Below are positions 33,617 to 41,403 of a stretch of DNA of 64,000 bases, piece by piece. Location of the stretch: contig NZ_JAERMK010000025.1 of NCBI RefSeq assembly GCF_016918015.1, positions 1 through 64,000 of the forward strand, written 5' to 3'. Position 1 is the first letter of the stretch. Every line of letters starts with the position of its first letter. The translations under genes were made by a program, and so were the position numbers. Origin of the DNA: Glycomyces sp. YM15. GTDB taxonomy: Bacteria; Actinomycetota; Actinomycetes; Mycobacteriales; Micromonosporaceae. Below the pieces are notes generated by a model, which ran no database searches, was not told where the DNA came from, and was given only the letters and a program-made list of their open reading frames with translations.

Positions 33617-34618
33617 ATGACCGAGGGCAAGGACATCCTTCCGGGCGCGGAACTCAACCGCACCGAGATCGCGGCGATCCTGGGCGGTGCACCGCAAGGC
33701 GGCATCCTGCCCGCGAGGAAGTCCCAGTCGGTGCTCATCTACTCCGATCCGAGTCAAGGCGAGCAATACGGCTACTACGACGGCTGGCTGCCCGACGAAG
33801 GCGACGGCCCGGTCTTCGAGTACACCGGTCAAGGCCAGCGCGGCGACCAGGAGATGTTGCGCGGCAACAAGGCCATTCGCGATCACCGCGTCAATGGCAC
33901 CGCCTTGCGCGTCTTCGTCGCGGTCGACGCGAAGCGGCCCGGCGGCCAGGTCTTCAAGTACCTCGGAGCATTCGAACTCGACCAGGCCGAGCCCTACTAC
34001 GAACGCGAGGCTCCCGACCTCGCCGAGCGCAACCGGGTCGTCTTCGTGTTCCGGCTGCGTCCCAAGGACGGCGCGATCATCGACGACGCCTACCGGCTGC
34101 CGCCGGAGGACCGCACGACCATCATCCGCTGGGCCCCGCCCGGTGGACTCCCGCGAACGTCCGGCGGCGCTGCCGAAACCACGAGCGCAGCGATCCTCCC
34201 CGAGCGGAACACGCGCCTGGAGTCCCTGCGCCAGGCTTCCGAGCCGGTCCTGGTGAAGCGCCGCGAAGCCGCCCTGTGCGAGCGGTTCGAGCAGTTCCTG
34301 CGCTCGCAGGAGCACGAGGTATGCCGCTACGAGATCCGTGTCAAGGGCGACCCCGGGATCATGCGCACCGACACCTGCGACGAGACCGACCTGGTGCTCT
34401 ACGAGGCCAAAGGTCGCTCGTCTCGGGAGCATGTCCGCGCGGCGACGGCGCAACTGGCGGATTATGTGCGCCACCTTCGGCCCGAGCGGAAGCGCTGTGC
34501 GGTACTCCTGCCGAGCCGCCCGAGCGACGACCTGTGCGACCTCATCGAGTCGCAGGGTTTCGCGCTGGTCTACGAGCAAGGCGGGGAATTCGTCGGGTGG
34601 CCCGTAGCCGCGGACTAG
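33617..34618 (+). CDS. Probable modification-dependent restriction endonuclease (SRA/YDG-like plus PD-(D/E)XK)
   Basis: A 333-residue two-domain protein. Residues about 35-150 resemble the SRA/YDG domain of ScoMcrA-type enzymes: GYYDGWLPDEG, FEYTGQGQRGDQEM, GNKAIRDHRVNGTALRVF and FKYLGAFEL. That fold flips out and reads modified bases. The C-terminal part (about 215-330) has the core of a PD-(D/E)XK nuclease: ETDLVLYEAKG with D258, E263 and K265. Together they suggest an enzyme that cuts modified DNA, for example phage DNA. No methyltransferase lies beside it, as expected of a type IV system. ATG 33617 is chosen; TTG or GTG starts just upstream, nearer AGGAGG, are possible. Confidence 0.65.
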   Translation: MTEGKDILPGAELNRTEIAAILGGAPQGGILPARKSQSVLIYSDPSQGEQYGYYDGWLPDEGDGPVFEYTGQGQRGDQEMLRGNKAIRDHRVNGTALRVFVAVDAKRPGGQVFKYLGAFELDQAEPYYEREAPDLAERNRVVFVFRLRPKDGAIIDDAYRLPPEDRTTIIRWAPPGGLPRTSGGAAETTSAAILPERNTRLESLRQASEPVLVKRREAALCERFEQFLRSQEHEVCRYEIRVKGDPGIMRTDTCDETDLVLYEAKGRSSREHVRAATAQLADYVRHLRPERKRCAVLLPSRPSDDLCDLIESQGFALVYEQGGEFVGWPVAAD

Positions 34619-34656
34619 GAGTTGCTCATGGCGGGCTCCGCGGCAACCGGCCATGC

Positions 34657-34668
34657 TACTTTCGAGTA
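34657..34668. promoter_or_regulatory. Short inverted repeat upstream of the thioesterase gene
   Basis: TACT-TTCG-AGTA lies 46 nt before the ATG in an AT-rich patch, with ATGTTTGTTGGTCG after it. It is a candidate operator or promoter site; the arms are only 4 bp. Confidence 0.3.
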
Positions 34669-34714
34669 ACATGTTTGTTGGTCGATTTGCCGATGAGACA
34701 CCGGTGGTGCCCTG

Positions 34715-35239
34715 ATGAACCTATACTTCCGGCTGCTCCTCCTGTGGTTGCGAATGCGGCGTCAGGAGCGACTGGCGCTGTGGGATACGGCCGCGACCCC
34801 TTTCCGGGTCGTGCCAACCGATCTTGATCCGCTGGGGCACATGACCAATGGGCGGTACTTGACGATCATGGACGTCGGTCGGATCGATCTGATGATGCGA
34901 TCCGGGTTCTGGGCGAAGATGAAGGAACAGGGCTGGTACCCCGTCGTGGCCGGGCAGACCATCACCTACCGGAAGTCGTTGCAGCCGTGGCAGCGGTTCG
35001 AGCTGCGAACTCGGGTGATCGGTTTCGATGAGCGCTGGGGATACCTCGAGCAGAACTTCTGCGTCGGCGACACCCTCTACGCCCAGGCCTTCGTGCGGAC
35101 CCGGTTCCTCAAGAAGTCCGGAGGATCGGTTGAGCACGATGAGCTGGAGAAGCTCGCCGGGGGATTCCCTGCCGACCTGCAAGTGCCCGAGTGGCTGCTG
35201 CAATGGACCGCCGCGACCCGCATCAATGGAACGAAGTGA
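34715..35239 (+). CDS. Hotdog-fold acyl-CoA thioesterase-like protein
   Basis: A 174-residue single hotdog domain of the 4-hydroxybenzoyl-CoA thioesterase/YbgC/THEM6 type. The segment FRVVPTDLDPLGHMTNGRYLTIMDVGR matches the family's catalytic Asp and GHxNN region, and YRKSLQPWQRFELRTRVIGFDERW forms the second half. It would hydrolyse an acyl-CoA; chain length is unknown. The N-terminus is hydrophobic with Arg residues (MNLYFRLLLLWLRMRR) and may associate with the membrane, as in THEM6 proteins. Confidence 0.8.
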   Translation: MNLYFRLLLLWLRMRRQERLALWDTAATPFRVVPTDLDPLGHMTNGRYLTIMDVGRIDLMMRSGFWAKMKEQGWYPVVAGQTITYRKSLQPWQRFELRTRVIGFDERWGYLEQNFCVGDTLYAQAFVRTRFLKKSGGSVEHDELEKLAGGFPADLQVPEWLLQWTAATRINGTK

Positions 35240-35272
35240 GTCGCGGCCGCCTGGATGGCCCGCCACGCCGAG

Positions 35273-35578
35273 TTAATGCGCAGGTGGAAGTGATGGCGGC
35301 GATGGCGGAGGCGACGAATCCGGTGGTGATGGCGGCGCGATCGGCTGCGGCGGCGGAAGTTCCCAGGCTGCGTGGCGCAGCTGGGTGACCAGATGGTCGG
35401 TCGCTGACTCGATCTCTTCGCGGCGGAGGCGGTCTTCGAGACGGTTCGAGGCCATGCGGGCGAGGATGAGTATGTTCAGCGCGGTCTCGCGGAGCAGGTG
35501 GTTAAGGGGGATTCGCTTGCGGGCTCCGGCGAGTGCGGTTATGGAATCGGCGAGGTTCTCGAGTTCGGGTGCTGACAT
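35273..35578 (-). CDS. Small protein of unknown function with Pro-rich tail
   Basis: A 101-residue protein: about 70 residues of predicted helix (MSAPELENLADSITALAG, then NHLLRETALNILILARMASN) and a C-terminal run of Pro and Ser. The ATG follows a strong GGAGG site. The sequence before the start (AACTGGAGGCACC) is almost the same as that before the next minus-strand gene, so the two may be co-regulated or share an origin. No family was recognised. Confidence 0.55.
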   Translation of the reverse strand: MSAPELENLADSITALAGARKRIPLNHLLRETALNILILARMASNRLEDRLRREEIESATDHLVTQLRHAAWELPPPQPIAPPSPPDSSPPPSPPSLPPAH

Positions 35579-35793
35579 CGGTGCCTCCAGTTGTTGTGCA
35601 GTTATCGGGGCGAATATCGCCTCGTTGCGGAAAGTGTAGAGACGGCCACTGACAGTTTCTATGTTCGAATGACACAGGACACAACCTGCGAAAGTCGGAG
35701 TGGCCGCGCCCGGGGACCCACCATCACCGGACGCGGCCTTGAAGTGCCTCGGCTCCGGCTCCCTGGGTGTGGCCGGGCTGCGAGGCGTCTGAG

Positions 35794-36117
35794 TCAGGTT
35801 TGAACCTGAGTCTGGGCTCTCCAGCTGCGGTAGAGGGCGAGGACCGTTTGGCGAAGTGCCTCGCGGAGTTCCGGAGTCGGGAAGCGCCAGCGGGATTCGG
35901 AGACAAGGTGGAGGTTCGCCGAGTCGGTGTCCGGTCCGGTGAGGACTCCGAGGTAGTCGGAGGGTTCGCCGGGAGAGAAGCGGAAGCACATGACCGTGCC
36001 CCAGTCGCGGTCGAGGATGCATCGGACGCGGATTGATTCGAAAGCGATAATGCCGATCTCGTTCACATGGGGGACAGGCGAAGGTCGCGGATCTCGCTCG
36101 ACGCTCGGGTGCTGCAT
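35794..36117 (-). CDS. Small protein of unknown function
   Basis: A 107-residue protein with alternating strands (IGIIAFESIRVRCILDRDWGTVMCFRF, LHLVSESRWRFPTPE) and a C-terminal helix (LREALRQTVLALYRSWRAQ). The ATG follows GGAGGCACC. It is divergent from the Scr1-type regulator, with about 225 nt between them. No family was recognised; the compact single domain and neighbouring regulator suggest an accessory regulatory role, which is only an inference. Confidence 0.5.
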   Translation of the reverse strand: MQHPSVERDPRPSPVPHVNEIGIIAFESIRVRCILDRDWGTVMCFRFSPGEPSDYLGVLTGPDTDSANLHLVSESRWRFPTPELREALRQTVLALYRSWRAQTQVQT

Positions 36118-36224
36118 GGTGCCTCCAGTTCGCTGAAGCCTCTGGTGAAGAAGGTGCGATGCAACGAAGGTAGGTCCATCTACAAGGCCGAATCAAGAGC
36201 AGAACCCCATGTGGAGGCCTGGCT

Positions 36225-36300
36225 GTGAAGTGCTGCGCCATTGCGCGCCACGTAGACATGGCGCCGTGTCGCGCCAATATGCCAAGTGGAGTCCGGCGCG
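36225..36300. promoter_or_regulatory. Cluster of GGCGC/GCGCC motifs between the divergent genes
   Basis: Within 65 nt the sequence has TGCGCCATTGCGCGCCACG, ATGGCGCCGTG and TCGCGCCAATATG: repeated TGGCGC/GCGCCA words in both orientations. They lie between the 107-residue gene and the Scr1-type gene and could be operator sites for that regulator. Confidence 0.35.
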
Positions 36301-36331
36301 CAGTTGAGGTTTTACATTGCGCGATTCTTGT

Positions 36332-36337
36332 GATACT
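36332..36337 (+). promoter_or_regulatory. -10 box of the Scr1-type regulator (leaderless)
   Basis: GATACT ends 6 nt before the ATG at 36344; TTTACA at 36311-36316 is a possible -35 with a 15-nt spacer. Confidence 0.45.
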
Positions 36338-36343
36338 TGTTCG

Positions 36344-37153
36344 ATGGCAACAGGAACGGCCCTGCGCAGGCAGGTGGGTCGAGAGACTGAGAAGCTGCGT
36401 GTCGCGGCCGGGATTCCCGTATCGGACTCGCGCATTGCACGGAGAGTGGGCTCCACCCGCACGTATCAGCGTTTCGCCAATGGGAACAAGACCGGCTTGA
36501 CCTTCCCGATCATCGGTGCGCTCGCCAGGCTCTTCGGCGCTTCCATGGAGAAGCAGGCCGAGTTGGAGCGCCTGTGGGATCTTGTCGATGAGACCGCATG
36601 GCTGCAATCCATCGATGCGATGACGAAGTCCGGCTTCCACGCTTACATCGAACTTGAGCGCCTCGCGTGCCGGATCGACTCGAACGAAACCACCTTCGTG
36701 CACGGGCTGCTGCAGCTTGAGAGTTACATGAGGATGCTGTTCGGGCGCATCGAGAGCTTCTCAAGGGCGCGGATCGAGGAGTTGGTCGAACAGCGCCTCC
36801 AGCGGCAGCAGGATTTCGAAGCCCGAGGCGACTCCGTGTGCCTCAATGTCCTGCTCGGCGAGGCGGTGCTGCGCTCAGGGTGTCCTGATGAGCAGCTCGA
36901 CTACCTGGTCGAATGCGATTCCAGGTCGAACGTCACGGTGAGTTACCTACCGTTTGAAACCGGACCGCATCCGGGTTTGGATGTGCCGTTCCACGTACTA
37001 TCGTTCACCGAGAACGATGACCCGGACCTGGCCTACTTCGACGCCCCAGATGGGGCGAGGTACATCGAACTGGCGAAGGCGGTCGCCGAGTTCCGCAAGG
37101 TGACCGAGGAGGGACATCTGCGAGCGCGGTCGATTAAGGAGTTCCAACGATGA
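36344..37153 (+). CDS. Scr1-family (DUF5753) helix-turn-helix regulator
   Basis: A 269-residue protein with an N-terminal XRE-type helix-turn-helix (about residues 5-65) and a C-terminal DUF5753/Scr1-like region including FVHGLLQLESYMRMLFGRI, RARIEELVEQRLQRQQDF, VCLNVLLGEAVLRSG and VSYLPFETGPHPGLDVPF. Actinomycetes carry many such pairs with a DUF397 protein; in Streptomyces they affect development and antibiotic production and are toxin-antitoxin-like. The stop overlaps the DUF397 start as ATGA. The helix-turn-helix is less canonical than in most members. Confidence 0.85.
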   Translation: MATGTALRRQVGRETEKLRVAAGIPVSDSRIARRVGSTRTYQRFANGNKTGLTFPIIGALARLFGASMEKQAELERLWDLVDETAWLQSIDAMTKSGFHAYIELERLACRIDSNETTFVHGLLQLESYMRMLFGRIESFSRARIEELVEQRLQRQQDFEARGDSVCLNVLLGEAVLRSGCPDEQLDYLVECDSRSNVTVSYLPFETGPHPGLDVPFHVLSFTENDDPDLAYFDAPDGARYIELAKAVAEFRKVTEEGHLRARSIKEFQR

Positions 37154-37332
37154 GGCAAGACGGGTGGCGAAAGTCAAGCCGAAGTGGCGCTGGCGAAAAC
37201 GCCTGTGTTGAGGCGCGCGTTGCTGCGGTCGGCTTTCAGCTTCGGGACAGCAAGCTCGGCGGCACCTCTCCGATTTTTTCGCTGGCTGCCAGTGACTTCA
37301 CTGGGTTGCTTCGGGCCGCAGAGCGGTTCTAA
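37150..37332 (+). CDS. DUF397 domain protein
   Basis: A 60-residue protein with the DUF397 pattern: GWRKSSRSGAGENACVEARV, LRDSKLGG and a late FTGLLRAAERF. DUF397 proteins are the small partners of Scr1/DUF5753 regulators and are thought to bind them. The ATG overlaps the regulator stop by 4 nt. A perfect 19-bp terminator follows. Confidence 0.88.
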   Translation: MRQDGWRKSSRSGAGENACVEARVAAVGFQLRDSKLGGTSPIFSLAASDFTGLLRAAERF

Positions 37333-37363
37333 CCCTAGTTGGTGCTGACACACTGGCATTCGA

Positions 37364-37406
37364 AAGCCCGTGGGGCGGACGGTTTTGCCGTCCGCCCCAC
37401 GGGCTT
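37364..37406. terminator. Strong terminator after the Scr1/DUF397 pair
   Basis: AAGCCCGTGGGGCGGACGG and its exact complement form a 19-bp stem around TTTTG. It lies between converging genes and can act for both. Confidence 0.85.
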
Positions 37407-37434
37407 CGTCGCCGACCGTGTGGCTTTCTGGCCG

Positions 37435-38250
37435 TCAGACTCTTGCCAGGATCTCGCCGTGGGGGATCATCAGCCAACCTTGCGAGTTCTCTCCCCAGGT
37501 CTTCCAGGCCTCTGAGATGGCTTGCAGCTCTTCATCTGTGGCATGGCCGCCTGCAAGCGCCTGCTTGGCGAAGTCGGAATGCAGCGCACGGTCGGCCCAT
37601 AGGCCGCCCCACCAATCTCGCTCCTGCTCGTTGCTGAAGGTCCAGGTGGTCGACGTGGCCTTGACCGCCTCCTCGGCGAAACCGGCTCGCAGCGCCCACG
37701 CCTTCAACATGCGGCCGGCGTTCGGCTCGCCTCCGCCGGCTCGGGCGACCTCCTCGTACAAGTCCAGCCACTTGCTCAGGACCTCGGACTCCGGGAACCA
37801 GGTGAACGCCCGGTAGTCGCTGTCGCGCACCGCGACCACGCCTCCCGGCTTGGCTACCCGCCGCATCTCTCTCAACGCCTGGACCGGATCGCCCACATGC
37901 TGGAGCACCTGATGGGCGTGCACCACGTCGAAACTGTCATCCGCGTACTGGAGCTCGTGGACATCCGCCACCCCGAAGGTCATGTTCTCGAGGCCCCGCG
38001 ACTCGGCTTCCTTCCTGGCCTGTTCGACGATCCCGGGTGCGTAGTCCACTGCCGTGACGTGACCGTCCGGAACGCGAGCGGCGAAGTCGGCCGAGATAGT
38101 GCCTGGGCCGCAGCCGATGTCGAGAATCGTGCTGTCCGCTCGCAGCTCCGGCAGCAGGTACGCCGCCGAGTTCTCCGCCGTTCGCCAAGCGTGCGAACGC
38201 AAGACGGACTCGTGGTGGCCGTGGATGTAGGTCGCAGTCTCTTTCGGCAT
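37435..38250 (-). CDS. SAM-dependent methyltransferase (class I, UbiE-like)
   Basis: A 271-residue class I methyltransferase. Motif I is TILDIGCGPGTIS, followed by VTAVDYAPGIVEQAR, DDSFDVVHAHQVLQHVGDP and PGGVVAVRDSDYRAFTWFP. The N-terminus (ATYIHGHHESVLRSHAWRTAENSA) is the pattern of stand-alone UbiE-like methyltransferases in actinomycetes. The substrate is unknown. A TAAGGT box 6 nt before the ATG points to a leaderless transcript. The gene converges on the strong terminator. Confidence 0.88.
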   Translation of the reverse strand: MPKETATYIHGHHESVLRSHAWRTAENSAAYLLPELRADSTILDIGCGPGTISADFAARVPDGHVTAVDYAPGIVEQARKEAESRGLENMTFGVADVHELQYADDSFDVVHAHQVLQHVGDPVQALREMRRVAKPGGVVAVRDSDYRAFTWFPESEVLSKWLDLYEEVARAGGGEPNAGRMLKAWALRAGFAEEAVKATSTTWTFSNEQERDWWGGLWADRALHSDFAKQALAGGHATDEELQAISEAWKTWGENSQGWLMIPHGEILARV

Positions 38251-38256
38251 GAGGCG

Positions 38257-38262
38257 ACCTTA
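38257..38262 (-). promoter_or_regulatory. -10 box of the methyltransferase gene (leaderless)
   Basis: TAAGGT on the minus strand ends 6 nt before the ATG at 38250. Confidence 0.45.
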
Positions 38263-38391
38263 CCGAGGGCGGTCTAATATGTGGGAGATATTTCCTGAAT
38301 AATGGAATATCCTTCCGATCGCGGTGACGCTTGTCCCGAACCTGACAGGCGACACGGGCTCGCGGTTCCATGGCTTGCTTCCTCCGGCGCT

Positions 38392-38397
38392 TAGCGT
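38392..38397 (+). promoter_or_regulatory. -10 box of the 80-residue gene (leaderless)
   Basis: TAGCGT ends 6 nt before the ATG at 38404. Confidence 0.45.
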
Positions 38398-38403
38398 GTC
38401 TCC

Positions 38404-38646
38404 ATGAGGAACCTGCCACCTGAACGCCGCGCCGAAGCCCGGGCGGCGGGTCGTGAAACGGTCCGGGTCGCGACGCGGGCGAGACTGGTGAGGGCGGTAC
38501 TGGCGTTCCTCGACGGGAACGGCGTGCACCTCACCGAGGACGAGCGCGAGCGCTTCAACTCGTGCACCGACGACGCGCGCGTCGAGTCGTGGCTGTTCAT
38601 GGCCCCGTTCGTATCGAGCGCGTCGGAACTGCTCGCCGAGGAGTGA
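38404..38646 (+). CDS. Small hypothetical protein
   Basis: An 80-residue protein, basic at the N-terminus (PERRAEARAAGRETVRVATR) and acidic toward the end (LTEDERERFNSCTDDARVES, then ELLAEE). It is predicted helical with a middle segment LVRAVLAFLDGNG. The start is supported by a TAGCGT box 6 nt upstream. It stops directly against the end of the convergent phosphotransferase gene. No family was recognised, but codon use and the promoter suggest a real gene. Confidence 0.55.
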   Translation: MRNLPPERRAEARAAGRETVRVATRARLVRAVLAFLDGNGVHLTEDERERFNSCTDDARVESWLFMAPFVSSASELLAEE

Positions 38647-39612
38647 TCACCAGCCGCGTCGATTCGCGAGCCAGTCGGCCGCAGCCAGGCCCGACCAGCG
38701 CATCATGTGGTCGACCGCAGGGGAGATCAGGTTCTCAGGGCGGTCCGACCAGCCGCGCAGCAGACCTCCGGTCATGGCCGCGAGCATGGTGTCGAGCTGT
38801 TCGTCGGTGACTTCGACGGCGGTGGGATGCCTCCAGAAGAGACTGTCGGCATCGTGTCCGTCGCCGTGGACGGTCAGCAGCATGAGGGTCGTGTCGACCC
38901 AGGGGGCCATATAGCGCGGTGAGGTCCAATCGCAGATCCAGGCCCGGCCGTCGCCGATGAGCATGTTGTCGGGGCGGAGGTCGGTGTGCGAGATTCGGTC
39001 GGAGGCGATCACGGTGTCGATCTGGGCTTCGAACGCCGCGAGTTCGTCGATGCGGCCTTGGAGTCTGGGCGGCAGGGCGAAGGGCGGCTGCTCGCCTGAG
39101 GCGACTGCGTTGAAGGCCTTGAGGCTCCGTCCGGTCTTCACGCCGATGCCCAGTTGGACCAGCGCGGTCGGGGGCGGGTCGAGGGCGTCGGCCGCTTGAG
39201 CCCACGCGTCGAGGAGCTGCCGCACCGTCTCCGGCGCCATGGGCAGGGTGACCGGATCGCCTTGCACCGCCTCGAATCCGGTGACCGTCCAGTCCTCCAC
39301 CTCATCGGTGAAGACGACCTCGGGTGCCGGCACGCCCGACGGCAGCGCCGCGCTGTAGCGGGCTTCCTGCCGGTACATGGCCTGCACCTCTGGGGTCTTC
39401 GGGCCCGCTGCCTTGATGAAGTATTCCGTCCCGGAACCGGATCGGACGCGAGCGGCGAAGCCCTTCGTGAATCCGCCGCCCGCGATCCGGATCGAGTCCG
39501 GTTCGTCGCCGAGCTCCCTCGCGATGCGGTGGCGCACCGGCGCAGGGAGGTCCGCATAGGAGGGACGGTTCGCGGTGGCGTCGAGGGAGGGCGGGGCGCC
39601 GAAGCGGGTCAC
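38647..39612 (-). CDS. Aminoglycoside phosphotransferase-fold kinase, copy 2
   Basis: A 321-residue APH/choline-kinase-fold protein. Key motifs are GGGFTKGFAARVRSGSGTEYFIKAAG (nucleotide loop and Lys), HTDLRPDNMLIGDG (catalytic loop) and WICDWTSP (metal Asp). It is closely related to the gene directly upstream: the two share almost the same motif order and the C-terminal MMRWSGLAAADWLANRRGW/HQRWSGLAAADWLARRRGW. The GTG start overlaps the upstream stop as GTGA. The substrate is unknown; relatives include sugar and choline kinases as well as resistance enzymes, and nothing here indicates drug resistance. Confidence 0.82.
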   Translation of the reverse strand: MTRFGAPPSLDATANRPSYADLPAPVRHRIARELGDEPDSIRIAGGGFTKGFAARVRSGSGTEYFIKAAGPKTPEVQAMYRQEARYSAALPSGVPAPEVVFTDEVEDWTVTGFEAVQGDPVTLPMAPETVRQLLDAWAQAADALDPPPTALVQLGIGVKTGRSLKAFNAVASGEQPPFALPPRLQGRIDELAAFEAQIDTVIASDRISHTDLRPDNMLIGDGRAWICDWTSPRYMAPWVDTTLMLLTVHGDGHDADSLFWRHPTAVEVTDEQLDTMLAAMTGGLLRGWSDRPENLISPAVDHMMRWSGLAAADWLANRRGW

Positions 39613-40580
39613 GACCAGCCTCGGCGCCGGGCGAGCCAGTCGGCCGCTGCGAGGCCGCTCCAGCGCTGGTGGGCCCGGATGTGCGGGGAGACGCCCGGGA
39701 TCAGCGGTTGGACGGCCTGGCTGAGGTAGTAGCCGATGATCGAGGTGAGGCAGGTGTCGAGCTCGTCGGCGGTAACGCCCGCTGCCGTGGGATGGGCCCA
39801 GAAGAGGGCGTCGGCGTCGTGTCCGTCGCCATGGGCCGCAATGAGGAAGCACGCGGTGTCGAACCAGGTCGAGTGGACCTCGACCCAGTTCCAGTCGCAG
39901 ATCCAGGCTTGCTCGGCGCCGACGATCATGTTGTCCGGGCGCAGATCGAAGTGCATGACGGAGTCGGCGGTCAAGGCCGCGTCGATGCCCTGCTCGAGCC
40001 GTGCGAGCTCGTCGATGCGCCCTTCGAGGGCGGGCGGGAGCGGGAACGGGTCGATGCCGCCGGAGTGGACGAAGCCGAATTGGCGCAGTTGGTGGTCGAC
40101 GGGCCGGGCGCTGACGCCGAGGTCGAGGAGCGCCTGAGGAGCGGGTGTGAGGGCGGCGGCCGCCTTGGCCCAGGCGTCGAGCATGAGGTCGAGGTCGCGC
40201 GGGCTCATCGGGAGGGTCGGGGCGCGGCCGTCGACGGCTTCGAAGCCGAGGACGGTCCAGTCCTCGACGTCTTCGGCGAATTCGAAGCGCGGGGCCGGGA
40301 CGCCTTGGGGGAGTGCGCGGTTGACGCGGGCTTCCTGGCGGAAGGCGTGGACTGCGTAGGAGTTGTCCGGGCCCGCGGCCTTGATGAAGAGCTCGGCGCC
40401 GGATTCCGTGCGGACGCGGGCGGCGAAGCCGCTGCTGAAGCCGCCGCCGGCCATGCGGATGTCGGCGGGCTTGCCGCCGAGTTCGGCGATGATGCGCTCT
40501 TGGACGTACGCGGGGAGCGTCGACCAGGTGGCGCGGACGGCGGTGGCGTCGTAGGAGACCGTGGGTCCGAATCGGGACAT
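39609..40580 (-). CDS. Aminoglycoside phosphotransferase-fold kinase, copy 1
   Basis: A 323-residue APH-fold protein and paralogue of the following gene. The nucleotide-binding segment is GGGFSSGFAARVRTESGAELFIKAAGPD, the catalytic loop HFDLRPDNMIVGAEQ, and the metal-binding Asp is in WICDWNWVEVHSTWFD. ATG 40580 is used because the open frame further upstream lacks similarity to copy 2. The two are co-translated. The pair probably arose by tandem duplication and then diverged at the substrate pocket. Confidence 0.82.
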   Translation of the reverse strand: MSRFGPTVSYDATAVRATWSTLPAYVQERIIAELGGKPADIRMAGGGFSSGFAARVRTESGAELFIKAAGPDNSYAVHAFRQEARVNRALPQGVPAPRFEFAEDVEDWTVLGFEAVDGRAPTLPMSPRDLDLMLDAWAKAAAALTPAPQALLDLGVSARPVDHQLRQFGFVHSGGIDPFPLPPALEGRIDELARLEQGIDAALTADSVMHFDLRPDNMIVGAEQAWICDWNWVEVHSTWFDTACFLIAAHGDGHDADALFWAHPTAAGVTADELDTCLTSIIGYYLSQAVQPLIPGVSPHIRAHQRWSGLAAADWLARRRGWS

Positions 40581-40682
40581 GGGGATGAGTGTGGACGGGC
40601 CTCGGCGGTGCCGCAACGGGTTTTGGCGTGCGAGCGGCCCTCGCTGCCGTGGTGGGGACGGCGGCGAGGGCCGAGTTCCATT

Positions 40683-41114
40683 CTAGGCGTTCGCGAGCAA
40701 AGAGGGAATCACCACCGGCAGCACATAGCAACCGATGTCGCCGACGGCGCTGTACGTGAGCGCCCACCTCGCCGTATGCGCGTCACGGCACAGCACCACG
40801 AACACCACCGTGCAGCTCAAGGTCCGCTGCGCGTCCGTCATGAACCGCAGCCACGACTCGGCTTGGGCGGGATCGGGTTCGAGTACGGCGTCGAACAGGA
40901 GGGCGACGACCCGCTCGCCGTTTTTGGAGTAGTCCGCCGCGACGCAGACGCGGAGGCGGTTCGACTGCTCGGGCAGGGTGAGCGTTCTGCGGGAGACCGT
41001 GATGGCGTCGTAGTCGGGAAGGTCGGGGCCGTCGGTCCAGTTGTACAGTTCGGTCGCGAATTCGGGGCGTGTCTCCATCAGCATGGCGAGGAGTTCGTTG
41101 TACTCGATCGACAT
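40683..41114 (-). CDS. Hypothetical protein
   Basis: A 143-residue protein with an N-terminal helix (NELLAMLMETRPEFATELYNWTDG) and a beta-rich body (AITVSRRTLTLPEQSNRLRVCVAADYS, LSCTVVFVVLCRDAHTARWALTYSAVGD) ending in a hydrophobic CYVLPVVIPSLLANA. No family was recognised. ATG 41114 is chosen over the frame open to 41174. It may form one transcript with the two kinases downstream, after a gap of 102 nt. Confidence 0.5.
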   Translation of the reverse strand: MSIEYNELLAMLMETRPEFATELYNWTDGPDLPDYDAITVSRRTLTLPEQSNRLRVCVAADYSKNGERVVALLFDAVLEPDPAQAESWLRFMTDAQRTLSCTVVFVVLCRDAHTARWALTYSAVGDIGCYVLPVVIPSLLANA

Positions 41115-41252
41115 TCGAGTTCCTAACTTCCGCGTGGGGTCACAAAAGGTGGGTTGTAGGAACAACGAGGACACGCTTTGCCGGTTACGGGTAGAAGGTG
41201 CGACTTGTGCTGTCCGCCTGCAGATGCAGGAGTGCGGCGTTCGCAGACGGAA

Positions 41253-41384
41253 GGGGGGGGGGCGGGGGATAACCCAGCGCCCCCGCCCGGGTGTGACACA
41301 GTAGGTGAAGGGCCGCTTGCAGGGGCTGGGGGGGGGGGCCCCCCCCGGGGGGGGCCGCCCCCCCCCCCCCCCCCCCCCCCCCTT
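41253..41384. other. Poly-G/poly-C tract, probable assembly or sequencing artefact
   Basis: Runs of 10 or more G (41253 onward, again from 41328) are followed by mixed G and C blocks and a C run of over 20. Such pure homopolymers are not seen elsewhere in the window. A GC hairpin terminator between sucB and the hypothetical gene may have been misread or collapsed here. No gene can be called across it, and coordinates inside it are unreliable. Confidence 0.7.
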
Positions 41385-41403
41385 CCGGTGTCTCCGACTG
41401 TCC

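Noticed and set aside
38647-40580. Aminoglycoside resistance genes
   Set aside because: The APH fold is shared with many sugar and small-molecule kinases; nothing in the sequences or neighbours points to drug modification.
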